A stretch of 64,000 bases of DNA from Bradyrhizobium sp. CCGB12 (GTDB taxonomy: Bacteria; Pseudomonadota; Alphaproteobacteria; Rhizobiales; Xanthobacteraceae): contig NZ_JANADO010000001.1 of NCBI RefSeq assembly GCF_024199845.1, positions 2,418,001 through 2,482,000 of the forward strand. Direction: 5' to 3'. The notes under the pieces were generated by a model. That model saw nothing but the letters and a program-made list of their open reading frames with translations. It made no database searches and was not told the origin of the DNA. Position numbers and translations under genes: made by a program. Positions 30,917 through 39,953 of this stretch are shown here, in pieces (the first letter of the stretch is position 1; every line of letters begins with the position of its first letter).

Positions 30917-32161
30917 TCAGACGGGCAGGCGCAACACCTCGCAAGGCGTGCCGGCTTCGGCCTTGGGCGCGAATGGCATGCGCACGAGAAGTGCCTGTGC
31001 CGCAGCGAGATTCGCCAGCAGCGAGGAATCTTGATGGTGCACGGGAAGCGCGACAAGCGTGCCGTCGTCGCGCTCTTCCAGACGCGCGCGAAGATAATCC
31101 GCGCGCATATCGTTTGCATCCACAGCGCGGCCGAGCACTGCCCGCTCATGGCGGTGGTGAATCACGGATCGGCCTGACAAGGCGCGAATCAGCGGCACCA
31201 TGAACAGGAAGGCGCACACATAGGATGACACGGGATTGCCAGGCAGGCCGATCACCCGCATCGTCCCCAGCCGCCCGTGCATCATCGGCTTGCCCGGGCG
31301 CATCGCAATCTTCCAGAACGCCATCGAGATGCCTTCGTCCCGGAGCGCCTGCTGGACCAGATCGTGGTCGCCGACCGATGCGCCGCCGGTCGTGATCAGG
31401 ATGTCGGCGCCGCCCTCGCGGGCGCGGCGGATGCCAGCGGTGGTGGCCTCCAGCGTATCGGCGGCAATGCCGAGGTCGATGGTATCGGCACCCTCGCTGC
31501 GGGCGAGCGCGTGCAGGGCGTAGCCGTTGGAATAGACGATCTGGCCGTGGCCGGGCGTGGTGCCCGGCATCACCAGTTCGTCGCCGGTGGCGAGGATCGC
31601 GACCTTTGGACGGCGGCAGACGGCAAGCTGCGGGTGATTCATGGCGGCGGCGAGCGCGAGATCGCGCTCGGTGAGGCGGGATCCCTTGCGCAGGAGCACA
31701 TCGCCTTCGGAGAAGTCGACGCCGGCGGGGCGGATGTGCCGACCGGCAATTGCGGCTTCCTTGACCGTGATGCGCTTGCCGTCGGCAACCGTGTCCTCCT
31801 GGATCACGACCGCGTCCGCGCCATCGGGGACCACGCCGCCGGTGAAGATCCGTACCGCTTCGCCGCCGCCGACCGCCCCGGCAAACGGCCGGCCCGCCCC
31901 AACCTCGCCGATCACCGTCAGCTTGGAATCAATGGTCGCCGCGTCGGCCGCGCGCACGGCATAGCCATCCATCGCCGACATAGCTTCCGGTGGTTGCGTG
32001 CGCCGCGCCGCGACGTCGTGCGCGAGCACACGGTGGAAGGCTTCAGCGAGCGCGATCATCTCGTCAGGCAGCGGCTCCGCACCCGCCAGCACCGCGGCAA
32101 GCGCGTCAGAAACTGGCATGAGGGCCAAGGGTGAAGACTCCTGCTGGGCATGCTCGGGCAA
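30917..32161 (-). CDS. moeA: Molybdopterin molybdenumtransferase MoeA
   Basis: The product (up to 414 aa) inserts molybdate into adenylated molybdopterin, completing Moco. Typical segments are SAMDGYAVRA, VFTGG-type RIFTGGVVPDGAD, LATGDELV and ITTGGASVGDHD. Start choice is open. The frame allows ATG 32161, but an in-frame TTG at 32128 (LALMPVSDALAAV) has CAGGAG about nine bases before it and gives the usual N-terminus. The other Moco gene here, moaC, is 7 kb away. It lies upstream of lexA on the same strand. Confidence 0.92.
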   Translation of the reverse strand: MPEHAQQESSPLALMPVSDALAAVLAGAEPLPDEMIALAEAFHRVLAHDVAARRTQPPEAMSAMDGYAVRAADAATIDSKLTVIGEVGAGRPFAGAVGGGEAVRIFTGGVVPDGADAVVIQEDTVADGKRITVKEAAIAGRHIRPAGVDFSEGDVLLRKGSRLTERDLALAAAMNHPQLAVCRRPKVAILATGDELVMPGTTPGHGQIVYSNGYALHALARSEGADTIDLGIAADTLEATTAGIRRAREGGADILITTGGASVGDHDLVQQALRDEGISMAFWKIAMRPGKPMMHGRLGTMRVIGLPGNPVSSYVCAFLFMVPLIRALSGRSVIHHRHERAVLGRAVDANDMRADYLRARLEERDDGTLVALPVHHQDSSLLANLAAAQALLVRMPFAPKAEAGTPCEVLRLPV

Positions 32162-32261
32162 TTGGCGGCAAGAGTTCTAGCCGAGCGCGCGCGCAGAGGC
32201 AAAAAGCGCCGAGGCAGGATAATTCATCCAACCTCTTGAAACTTGCATTGTGAGGCGCGGC

Positions 32262-32354
32262 TCAAATTCGCCGCGGCATGATCCGGAAGGCGAGACAGAC
32301 CGGTACGAGGATGGCCATGGCGAGAACGAGAAGAACGAGCGCCACGGCCAGCAT
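32262..32354 (-). CDS. Possible 30-aa membrane miniprotein
   Basis: A short frame from ATG 32354 to TGA 32262 encodes a single hydrophobic helix (MLAVALVLLVLAMAILVP) followed by a short basic tail ending MPRRI. The start is three bases after the stop of the small frame upstream, which suggests translational coupling. Single-helix miniproteins of this kind are plausible, but there is no family evidence. Confidence 0.4.
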   Translation of the reverse strand: MLAVALVLLVLAMAILVPVCLAFRIMPRRI

Positions 32355-32357
32355 TGG

Positions 32358-32585
32358 TCAACTCCGCCTCGGCCCGCCCGGACTGACGTCCGGGGCCTGG
32401 GGACCCTGATCCCTGTCGGGCAGCGGGTCGGCCTGCGATTTCAGGTCCGCCGCCTTGCTGATCAGCCTGGCGGAAAGATCAGAATCCGAGGTGGTTCTGG
32501 CGTATTTCATCAGCAGAGAGGCCTGCTTGGTGAGGTAGGTTTTGCCCAGCACGACGATAAGTCCGATGTAGAATTCCCAACGGAC
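32358..32585 (-). pseudogene. Small hypothetical gene with damaged start
   Basis: The frame encodes a soluble tail (KTYLTKQASLL, ARTTSDSDLSARLISKAADLK) resembling small helical hypothetical proteins of bradyrhizobia. A hydrophobic segment EFYIGLIVVLG precedes it in the same frame but has no ATG, GTG or TTG before it back to a stop. An ATG at 32589 lies one base out of frame. A single-base deletion near 32585 would explain this. Alternatively the GTG at 32552 starts a 64-aa protein lacking that helix. Confidence 0.4.
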
Positions 32586-32716
32586 TCATGAGTCCTGAGG
32601 CGGGGCATTCGTTCCCGGAACTTTGTATAAAAATGCACAAAGGGCTTTGGTTCCTTGCCCCCTGCGAAGTAGTTCCGCAGGCGACCGGTCGGATGTCGCT
32701 TGGGTCCGCTGACGGA

Positions 32717-33343
32717 TCAAATCCCCAGCGCCTTGAGCGCGCTCCCGACGTCCGTCGGCGATGTCACGTGCACGGCAGTCAGGCCGCATGCCCGCGCCCC
32801 TTCGACGTTCTCGGCAAGGTCGTCGAAGAACACGATTCGGCCAGCCGGCACGCCAATCGCCGCCACGACATGGTCGAACGCCGCCGCGTCCGGTTTGCGC
32901 AGGCCGATGCTGGACGACAGATAGAGCTCGCGGAAATGCCCGAGCACGCCGGCATATTCCTTCGAGAAATAGTCGATATGCGGCCGGTTGGTGTTGGAGA
33001 AGGCATAGAGCGGCATCTGCTTTGCCGCGCGAGGCAGCAGCTCGGCGATATCAGGCATCTCGCCGGCGAAGATCGCGTTCCAGCCCTCCAGAAACTGCGC
33101 ATCGGAAATGCCGATCCCGAGCGATGAACGCAGCGACTGGAAATAATCCTCGTCGCTGATCCTGCCGACCTCATGCAGCCGGTAGGCCTCGCTATCACGC
33201 ACATAGCGCGTGACGATCGCGTCGGGCTCGCAGCCGGCATGTCCCGCCCAGCAGGCGATCGCCTTGGAGAAATCGATGTCGAGCACCACGCGTCCGAGAT
33301 CGAACAGGAGCGCGTCGGCGCTGCCGGGACAGAGCGAGGTCAT
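32717..33343 (-). CDS. HAD family phosphatase (YihX-like)
   Basis: The product (208 aa) belongs to the haloacid dehalogenase superfamily. Motif I reads LLFDLGRVVLDID, like the sugar-phosphate phosphatase YihX. Motif II is in YAFSNTNRPH and motif III/IV in IVFFDDLAENVEGA. A helical cap domain lies between. The second Asp of the usual DxD is replaced by Gly (DLG), as is seen in this subgroup. It is 15 bp after the alpha-hydroxy-acid oxidase gene on the same strand and may be cotranscribed. The substrate is not known. Confidence 0.85.
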   Translation of the reverse strand: MTSLCPGSADALLFDLGRVVLDIDFSKAIACWAGHAGCEPDAIVTRYVRDSEAYRLHEVGRISDEDYFQSLRSSLGIGISDAQFLEGWNAIFAGEMPDIAELLPRAAKQMPLYAFSNTNRPHIDYFSKEYAGVLGHFRELYLSSSIGLRKPDAAAFDHVVAAIGVPAGRIVFFDDLAENVEGARACGLTAVHVTSPTDVGSALKALGI

Positions 33344-33358
33344 TGTGTCCTTTTCATT

Positions 33359-34492
33359 TCAGTAGCGATATGGGTCGTGGTCGAACAGCGGGAAGGCGCT
33401 GAACACGCTCGGCGCATTGGTTGCGGTCGCCTGATGCAGGCAGGACTTGTCGACCTCGGCGAACGAGGTGGCACCCAACAGGCCGAGGCAGCGCAGCACT
33501 TCATCCTCCAGCAGCTCCAGCATGCGCAGCACGCCGGCTTCGCCGGCCGCCGCCAGTGCCCAGCATTGCAGTCGGCCGATGCCGACCAGGTCGGCGCCCG
33601 CCGCGATGGCCTTGACGATGTCGGTGCCGCGGCAGAAGCCGCCATCGACCATGATCTTGGCGCGGCCCTTCACGGCCTCGACGATTTCAGGCAGCACATG
33701 CATGGCGCCGCGGCCATGATCGAGCTGACGGCCGCCATGGTTGGAGACGTAGATCCAGTCGACACCGTGATCGATCGCGATCTGGGCGTCCTCGGCGGTG
33801 GCGATGCCCTTGATGATCAGCGGAATCCTGAACTTGTCCTTGATCATCTTCACCGTCCGCCATTCCAGGCCCTTCTGGTAGTCGCCGCCGGTCGCGCGCA
33901 GGCGGCTCTCGCGAACGTAGCGCTTGGCGATGTCGCGTTCACGACGGCTGTAATGGGCGGTGTCGACGGTCAGGCAGAACGCGCCGTAGCCGTTCTTCTC
34001 GCTTCGGCTGACCACATCCGCGACGAAGGCGTCGTCGCCGCGGACATAGAGCTGATAGAGCCGCAGCGCATCGGGCGCGGCCTCCGCGGTCTTCTCCAGG
34101 CCGGGATCCGAGACCGAGCTCAGCATGTGTGCCGCACCAAAGGTGCCGGCGGCGCGCGCCACGCTGGCTGCGCCATCGGGATCGAAGATCTCCAGCGCAC
34201 CGACGGGGGCAAGCACCACCGGCAGACGCATCCTGCGGCCGAGCTGCTCGACGGAGCCATCGACCTTGCGAACGTCCCGCAGCACGCGCGGGCGGAAGGC
34301 GATCTCGTCCAGTGCCATGCGGTTGCGGCGCATCGTGGTCTCGGTTTCGGCAGCGCCGACGATGTAGTCCCAGGCATTCTGGTTGAGGTTGGCGCGCGCC
34401 TTCCGGATGAATTCGTGCAGGTTCTGGAACGGCTCGTTGCTGGCGCCGAGTTCGACGTTCCTTTCCGGCCGGATGCGGGGCGCGTCGTTCAT
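33359..34492 (-). CDS. FMN-dependent alpha-hydroxy-acid oxidase/dehydrogenase
   Basis: The product (377 aa) is a TIM-barrel flavoenzyme oxidising L-2-hydroxy acids such as lactate or glycolate. FMN-binding PVVLAPVGAL and LTVDTAHYSRRERD precede the active-site SNHGGRQLDHG with the catalytic His. The phosphate-binding MVDGGFCRGTDIVKA and GIGRL complete the fold. The ATG at 34492 follows GGGAGGAC and is preferred to an in-frame codon at 34528. The acid oxidised cannot be fixed from sequence. Confidence 0.87.
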   Translation of the reverse strand: MNDAPRIRPERNVELGASNEPFQNLHEFIRKARANLNQNAWDYIVGAAETETTMRRNRMALDEIAFRPRVLRDVRKVDGSVEQLGRRMRLPVVLAPVGALEIFDPDGAASVARAAGTFGAAHMLSSVSDPGLEKTAEAAPDALRLYQLYVRGDDAFVADVVSRSEKNGYGAFCLTVDTAHYSRRERDIAKRYVRESRLRATGGDYQKGLEWRTVKMIKDKFRIPLIIKGIATAEDAQIAIDHGVDWIYVSNHGGRQLDHGRGAMHVLPEIVEAVKGRAKIMVDGGFCRGTDIVKAIAAGADLVGIGRLQCWALAAAGEAGVLRMLELLEDEVLRCLGLLGATSFAEVDKSCLHQATATNAPSVFSAFPLFDHDPYRY

Positions 34493-34787
34493 TGTTGTCC
34501 TCCCGAGAATTTGAAGTCTTATCGTCATCGCCTATCGCGTCCGGCCCTCCAAAACCATCCTAAAATCGCATAGCTGCGAGGCGTGGGCGGCCGACCGATG
34601 TCCGCCGAGCGCAAAGCGGTTTCGGAACGTTGCCAAAAGTTTAGGCCAAGGCGAAGGGATTTCTTCAATGTGCCCGCCGGCGTGGCATCCCGGCCTTGAA
34701 GAAACCAGAATGGTATTGTGAGACACGGGCTGGATCGCCATTTGCATGGCGGCTCCAAAGCCCCCAGCAAAAAAGGCTACCTCATCC

Positions 34788-36125
34788 ATGCGGAAAAACC
34801 TGCTGTTCCCCCTGGGCGCGCTCACGGGAGCGTGTCTGACCCTTCTGGTAGCCAGTCCCCACGGCGGCGTATGGGCGGCGCGGGCGGCGGCGAGCGCGGA
34901 TGATGCCTATTCCCAGCTCAACTTGTTCGGCGCCGTGTTCGAGCGCGTGAAGGCGAGCTATGTCGAGAAGCCCGACAATGCCAAGCTGATCGAAGGCGCG
35001 ATCACGGGCATGGTGACCTCGCTCGATCCGCATTCGCGCTACATGAATGCCAAGGCCTGGACCGAGATGCAGGAGACCACCTCCGGCGAGTTCGGCGGGC
35101 TCGGCATCGAGGTCACGATGGAGGACGGCCTCGTCAAGGTCGTCTCGCCGATCGACGACACGCCGGCCTCGAAGGCCGGCATCATGTCCGGCGACCTCAT
35201 CAGCAAGATCGACGGCGAGGCCGTGCAGGGCATGACGCTCGAGCAGGCCGTCAACAAGATGAAGGGCCCGGTCGATACCAAGACCAAGCTCACCATCGTG
35301 CGCAAGGGCGCCGACGCGCCGCTCGATGTCGCGATCACGCGCGAGATCATCCACGTGCGCCCGGTGCGCTTCCACGTCGAGAACGGCGACATCGGCTATA
35401 TCCGGATCACCTCGTTCAACGAGCAGACCACGGACGGCCTGAAGAAGGCGATCGCCTCGATCACCAAGGACGTGCCGCAGGAGAAGCTCGCGGGCTACGT
35501 GGTGGACCTGCGTAACAATCCGGGCGGACTGCTCGACCAGGCCGTGTCGGTCTCGAGCGCGTTCCTGCAGCGTGGTGAAGTCGTCTCGACCCGCGGCCGC
35601 AATCCGGAAGAGACCCAGCGTTTCACGGCCCATGGCGGTGACCTCACCAAGGGCAAGCCGCTGGTGGTGCTGATCAACGGCGGTTCGGCCTCGGCCTCCG
35701 AGATCGTCTCCGGCGCGCTGCATGACCATAAGCGCGCCACGCTGATCGGCACGCGTTCGTTCGGCAAGGGCTCGGTGCAGACCATCATTCCGCTCGGCGC
35801 CGGCAATGGCGCGCTGGCGCTGACCACGGCGCGCTATTACACCCCGTCGGGCCGCTCGATCCAGGCCCAGGGCGTCGCGCCCGATATCGAGATCCTCCAG
35901 GACGTGCCGCCGGAGCTGAAGGGCCGGATGGATACTATCGCGGAATCCCAGATGCGCGGGCATCTGTCCGCCGCCGACGGTACCGAGCAGACCGGCTCGC
36001 AGTCCTACGTCCCGCCGAAGGAGGAGGACGACAAGGCTCTGCATGCGGCTTTCGACTTCCTGCACGGCGTCACCGCGAATGCGGTTGCCGCCAAGCCCGC
36101 GCCGAAGGCGGCGGTGCCGAACTGA
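34788..36125 (+). CDS. ctpA: C-terminal processing protease (S41)
   Basis: This exported serine protease (445 aa) cleaves C-termini of periplasmic proteins. A signal or anchor segment (MRKNLLFPLGAL) is followed by a PDZ domain at about residues 85-165. The S41 domain has the Ser in GGSASASEIV and the Lys in GTRSFGKGSVQ. An upstream ATG (34746) would add a 14-residue basic extension, so the start is uncertain. In many relatives ctpA follows an EnvC-type murein hydrolase gene; here none is seen. A strong terminator follows. Confidence 0.93.
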   Translation: MRKNLLFPLGALTGACLTLLVASPHGGVWAARAAASADDAYSQLNLFGAVFERVKASYVEKPDNAKLIEGAITGMVTSLDPHSRYMNAKAWTEMQETTSGEFGGLGIEVTMEDGLVKVVSPIDDTPASKAGIMSGDLISKIDGEAVQGMTLEQAVNKMKGPVDTKTKLTIVRKGADAPLDVAITREIIHVRPVRFHVENGDIGYIRITSFNEQTTDGLKKAIASITKDVPQEKLAGYVVDLRNNPGGLLDQAVSVSSAFLQRGEVVSTRGRNPEETQRFTAHGGDLTKGKPLVVLINGGSASASEIVSGALHDHKRATLIGTRSFGKGSVQTIIPLGAGNGALALTTARYYTPSGRSIQAQGVAPDIEILQDVPPELKGRMDTIAESQMRGHLSAADGTEQTGSQSYVPPKEEDDKALHAAFDFLHGVTANAVAAKPAPKAAVPN

Positions 36126-36147
36126 GCCTTACGATTTCGAGACATCG

Positions 36148-36181
36148 ATCGCCCGGGAGTGGATGACCGCTCCCGGGCGAT
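36148..36181 (+). terminator. Rho-independent terminator of ctpA
   Basis: A perfect 12-bp GC-rich stem (ATCGCCCGGGAG with CTCCCGGGCGAT) has a 10-base loop and is followed by TTCGTTT on the plus strand. It lies 22 bp after the ctpA stop and before the convergent GGDEF/EAL gene. Confidence 0.85.
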
Positions 36182-36226
36182 TTCGTTTGAGGATGCCGTT
36201 GTCAGCTCGATAGCCGAGGGTGGCCT

Positions 36227-38947
36227 CTAGCCCGCCTCGCGTCGGCGGCTTTCCTCGCCACCGCGCTGGGCGAGACGGCTGCGATGCAGCGCGAACAGCT
36301 CCAGCATCTTGTCGGCCGGTTTCGCCGCGCTGAACAGATAGCCCTGCATCTCGGAGCAGCCGAGCGTGCGAAGCAGCCGCTGCTGCTCTTCGGTCTCGAC
36401 GCCCTCGGCCGTGGTGGTCATGCGGCGGGCGGCCGCGAGGTTGACGACGGCCTGGACGATGCTCGCGGAGCCGTCGGGGCCGGCGATGTCGTCGACGAAG
36501 CAGCGGTCGATCTTGATCTTGTCGAACGGGAAGCGATGCAGGTAGCTCAGCGACGAGTAGCCGGTCCCGAAATCATCGAGCGCGATGCGCACGCCGATGG
36601 CCCGAAGCTGGTGCAGGATCGCCAGCGCCGCGTCGTCGTCGCGGATCAGCACGGCCTCGGTGATCTCGAGCTCGAGCCGGCTCGCCGGCAGATTGGAGGT
36701 GGCGAGGGCGGCCATGATCTTCAGCGCCAGCGTGCCGCTCTTGAACTGCACGGGCGAGACGTTGACGGCGAGGCGGATGTCGTCGGGCCAGCTTGCTGCG
36801 TCCCTGCACGCGGTCGCCAGCACCCATTCGCCGATCTCGTTGATCAGGCCGGTGTCTTCGGCGATCGGGATGAATTCGGCCGGCGAGACCATGCCGCGCT
36901 CGGGATGGCGCCAGCGCACCAGTGCCTCGCATCCGGTGATGCGATCGTCCTTCAGGCTGAGGCACGGCTGGTAATAGACCTCGAGGCCGCCATGCGTGAT
37001 GGCGTGACGCAGGTCGATCTCGAGCTGCCGTCGCTCGCGGACCTTGGCGTCCATCTCCGGCTCGAAGAAGCGATAGGTGCGGCGCCCCGCTGCTTTGGCC
37101 GCGTACATCGCCATGTCGGCATTCTTGAGTATCTGGTCGAGCGCGCTGCCGTGCTCCGGCGCAAGCGCAATGCCGATGCTGGCGTCCGCGGTGAGATGAT
37201 GACCCATGCAATCGAAGGGGGTGCGGATGGCCAGGAAGACCCGTGCAACGAGATCGTTGACCTGCTCCGGCGAGGTCACGGCACTCTGCACGATGGCGAA
37301 CTCGTCGCCGCCGAGCCGGGCCACGAAGTCCTCTGGGCCGGCGCAGCGACGCAGGCTCTGCGCGACCGACTTCAGCAGCTCGTCGCCGACGAGATGGCCA
37401 AGGGCGTCGTTGACGGCCTTGAACTCGTCGATGTCGATGTAGTGCACCGCGATCTCTTCGCCCTCGGCGATGGCGGCCAGCTCTTCGCGCAGATGCTCGT
37501 GGAACATGATGCGGTTGGGCAGGTCGGTCAGCGCATCGTAATGGGCGAGGTAGGTGATGCGCTCCTCGATGCGCCGGCGCTCGGTGATGTCCTCATGCGT
37601 CGCCACCCAGCCACCGTCCGCGAGCGGTTCGTTGACAATCTGGATCGAGCGGCCGTCGGAGGTGTCGACCACCATGGAATTGCGCACGTGAACGTCGCGC
37701 AGCACGCGCACGACATATTGATCGACATTGCCGGCGAAGGAGCCGGTCGCGTTGCGATGCGCGATGATGTCGTGGAAGCTGCAACCGGGCTTCACGGTCT
37801 CGGCCGAGAGCCCGTACATCTCGATGTAGCGCTGGTTGCAAATCACGAGCCGCCGCTCGGCATCGAACAGCAAAAGGCCCTGCGTCATGTTGTTTACGGC
37901 ACGGTCGAGACGCTGCTTTTCCAGCGTCAGCCGTTCCCGCGAGAGGCGATGCTGCTCCAGCAGCTTGCGCACGATCGCGATCAGCACACCCGCGATGGCC
38001 AGCGCGGACGAGGCGGCGACCGAGATCAGGATGCCGATCTGCTCGCGCCAGTCCGCCAGGGCGGCCGCGCGCGTCGTGGTGGCCATCATCAGGATCGGGA
38101 AGTGAGGCAGGGCGCGTGAGGAGATCAGCCGGTCGTCGCCGTCGATGGGACTGACGAAGCGGCCGGCGAAGTGATCGAGTCCGAAAACCCTCTGGTGTTC
38201 GGACGAACCGGTCTTGAAGTTCCGCCCCATCAACTCGCTCGAATGGGGATAGCGGGCGAGCAGCGTGCCGTCTCGATGCAGCATCGAGATCGTCGCGCCT
38301 TCGCCGAGCACGACGGAGGCGAAGAACTTCTCGAAATTGGCGGGCTCGATGCCGCGCCCGACGACGCCCAGGAACTCGCCGTTGGGTCCCAGGATCTTGC
38401 GGACGATCAAGATGGTCCAGGCGCCGGAGACGCGGCTATGCAGCGGCTCGATCAGCACGTCGGGCGCGTAGGGGTCGTATTTGAAGGTGCGGAAATAGGC
38501 GCGGTCGGCAACGTTCACTTTCGGCGCCGGCCATGCCGTCGACGAGTTGATCAGATTGCCTTCGGCATCGATGACGTTGACCCCGCCCATGTAGGGCAGC
38601 GCCTCGATCTTCGAACGCAGCATCCGGTGGATGTCCTGCCCGGAGAGGCGCCGACGATAGTCCTCGCTCGTATTGATGCCGTTCCCGCGGACGTGGTCGA
38701 CAAAATCCTTCTGGATGACCGCGAAATCCTGCAATTGCTGGTCGAAATGATGGGCGAGCAGCAGCACGGTGTTTTCCAGCTCGCGGCCGGAGTTGCGCAG
38801 CGCGCGCTCGCGGAAATTCTGCGCCATCAGCGTTGCGCCGACGGCGATCGCCGCGATCAGTAGCGTGCCGCCCACCACCAGCCAACGGATCGGTCCGCTG
38901 CGCACGAAGGCCTTGTCAAAGAGGCGACTGCCGAATCTCGTCATCAT
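36227..38947 (-). CDS. Membrane sensor with PAS, GGDEF and EAL domains
   Basis: The product (906 aa) would control cyclic di-GMP. An N-terminal helix (IRWLVVGGTLLIAAIAVG) and a second one near residue 315 bracket a periplasmic Cache-like sensor. A PAS domain follows (LLLFDAERRLVICNQRY). The GGDEF domain keeps RLGGDEFAIV, and the EAL domain keeps CEALVRWRHPE and DDFGTGYSS, so both activities look intact. It diverges from the Flp pilin gene (313 bp), which raises the possibility of a link to surface attachment. Confidence 0.92.
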   Translation of the reverse strand: MMTRFGSRLFDKAFVRSGPIRWLVVGGTLLIAAIAVGATLMAQNFRERALRNSGRELENTVLLLAHHFDQQLQDFAVIQKDFVDHVRGNGINTSEDYRRRLSGQDIHRMLRSKIEALPYMGGVNVIDAEGNLINSSTAWPAPKVNVADRAYFRTFKYDPYAPDVLIEPLHSRVSGAWTILIVRKILGPNGEFLGVVGRGIEPANFEKFFASVVLGEGATISMLHRDGTLLARYPHSSELMGRNFKTGSSEHQRVFGLDHFAGRFVSPIDGDDRLISSRALPHFPILMMATTTRAAALADWREQIGILISVAASSALAIAGVLIAIVRKLLEQHRLSRERLTLEKQRLDRAVNNMTQGLLLFDAERRLVICNQRYIEMYGLSAETVKPGCSFHDIIAHRNATGSFAGNVDQYVVRVLRDVHVRNSMVVDTSDGRSIQIVNEPLADGGWVATHEDITERRRIEERITYLAHYDALTDLPNRIMFHEHLREELAAIAEGEEIAVHYIDIDEFKAVNDALGHLVGDELLKSVAQSLRRCAGPEDFVARLGGDEFAIVQSAVTSPEQVNDLVARVFLAIRTPFDCMGHHLTADASIGIALAPEHGSALDQILKNADMAMYAAKAAGRRTYRFFEPEMDAKVRERRQLEIDLRHAITHGGLEVYYQPCLSLKDDRITGCEALVRWRHPERGMVSPAEFIPIAEDTGLINEIGEWVLATACRDAASWPDDIRLAVNVSPVQFKSGTLALKIMAALATSNLPASRLELEITEAVLIRDDDAALAILHQLRAIGVRIALDDFGTGYSSLSYLHRFPFDKIKIDRCFVDDIAGPDGSASIVQAVVNLAAARRMTTTAEGVETEEQQRLLRTLGCSEMQGYLFSAAKPADKMLELFALHRSRLAQRGGEESRRREAG

Positions 38948-39103
38948 GCTGGTTCATTGCCGTGCACACGCCAGGATCAGTTCTTGATCCCCAAAACATC
39001 CGTTGGTTTACGGGAACGGTGTGGAGGCGAAGTTAGGAAGCACAGTTAACGCGATGTGAATACGTGCGCACAAAAGCAATCGATGTGCGGGATGCAAGGC
39101 GTG

Positions 39104-39144
39104 CAGGAATTGCCGCAAGCTCCGGCGATGCAGGGCAATTCCTG
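39104..39144. promoter_or_regulatory. 11-bp inverted repeat, possible activator site
   Basis: CAGGAATTGCC (39104-39114) and GGCAATTCCTG (39134-39144) are exact inverted repeats separated by 19 bases. The pair is centred about 110 bp upstream of the predicted sigma-54 start site, the usual distance for an enhancer-binding activator. A stem-loop role is the alternative. Confidence 0.55.
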
Positions 39145-39208
39145 CCGGCCATGCCGCGATCAACCAAGGCTTAACCATCTAAGGTGTTGGCGATCCTCAA
39201 GCGGGCAC

Positions 39209-39223
39209 TGGCACGTGATTTGC
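39209..39223 (+). promoter_or_regulatory. Sigma-54 (-24/-12) promoter of Flp pilin gene
   Basis: The sequence TGGCACGTGATTTGC matches the RpoN consensus TGGCAC-N5-TTGC, with invariant GG and GC separated by exactly 10 bases. It lies about 38 bp before the pilin start codon, giving a predicted transcript start near 39235. Confidence 0.82.
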
Positions 39224-39260
39224 GAACACATCTGCCCACAACGCAAAGAGGGACATGATC

Positions 39261-39425
39261 ATGACGAACATTCTGAAGAGCTTCATCGCCGACGAGCGTG
39301 GTGCGACCGCGATCGAATACGGCCTGATCGCCGCCGGCATCGCGCTTGCGATCATCACCGTGGTGAACGGCTTGGGCAGCAGGCTCAGCACGAAATTCGC
39401 ATCGATCAGCACGTCGCTTAAGTAG
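39261..39425 (+). CDS. Flp family type IVb pilin
   Basis: This small pilin precursor (54 aa) has a short basic leader (MTNILKSFIADERG) with the prepilin cleavage site after Gly, then ATAIEYGLIAAGIALAIITVV with the conserved Glu and Tyr of Flp pilins. The ATG at 39261 has AGAGGG eight bases before it; an earlier ATG at 39255 is too close to that site. No cpa/tad assembly genes are in the window, so this is an orphan pilin gene. A sigma-54 promoter precedes it. It ends eight bases from the convergent moaC. Confidence 0.9.
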   Translation: MTNILKSFIADERGATAIEYGLIAAGIALAIITVVNGLGSRLSTKFASISTSLK

Positions 39426-39433
39426 CGACGCGA

Positions 39434-39952
39434 TCAGGCGCGGTAATGGCCGGACTTGCCGCCGAGCTTCTCGACGAGATGGATGCCCTCGATGCGCACG
39501 CCGCGCTCGACCGCCTTGATCATGTCGTAGACGGTGAGGCAGGCGACGGAGACGGCGGTGAGCGCCTCCATCTCGACGCCGGTCGGGCCGGTGACCTTCA
39601 CGCTGGCGCGGACGAGGCAGCCCGGCAGTTTGGCGTCGGGTTCGATGTCGACCGTCACCTTCGACAGCGCGAGCGGATGGCAGAGCGGGATCAGCTCGGA
39701 GGTGCGCTTGGCGGCCATGATGCCGGCGATGCGCGCGGTCCCGAGCACGTCGCCCTTCTTGGCGTTGCCGGACACGATCAGATCGAGCGTCGCCTTGGTC
39801 ATGATGACGCGGCCTTCGGCGACTGCCAGCCGCTCGGTCGCCGGCTTGTCCGACACGTCGACCATCCGCGCCTCGCCGGAGGCACCGATATGGGTGAGGG
39901 TGGGGCCGGCCTTGATCTTGGCGGGCTTTGTCCCGGACGGCTTGCGCGCCAT
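39434..39952 (-). CDS. moaC: Cyclic pyranopterin monophosphate synthase MoaC
   Basis: The product (172 aa) converts the MoaA product to cyclic pyranopterin monophosphate in Moco synthesis. Typical segments are [18 protein letters not shown] near the N-terminus, [13 protein letters not shown] and the C-terminal [14 protein letters not shown]. The ATG at 39952 lies one base after the trpC stop, so moaC is the last gene of the ppiD-trpD-trpC-moaC unit. The related moeA is separated from it by about 7 kb. Confidence 0.95.
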   Translation of the reverse strand: MARKPSGTKPAKIKAGPTLTHIGASGEARMVDVSDKPATERLAVAEGRVIMTKATLDLIVSGNAKKGDVLGTARIAGIMAAKRTSELIPLCHPLALSKVTVDIEPDAKLPGCLVRASVKVTGPTGVEMEALTAVSVACLTVYDMIKAVERGVRIEGIHLVEKLGGKSGHYRA

Positions 39953-39953
39953 G

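Noticed and set aside
34525..34770. 81-codon minus-strand frame before ctpA
   Set aside because: It has no ribosome binding site, no family resemblance and an unstructured composition, so it was treated as non-coding.
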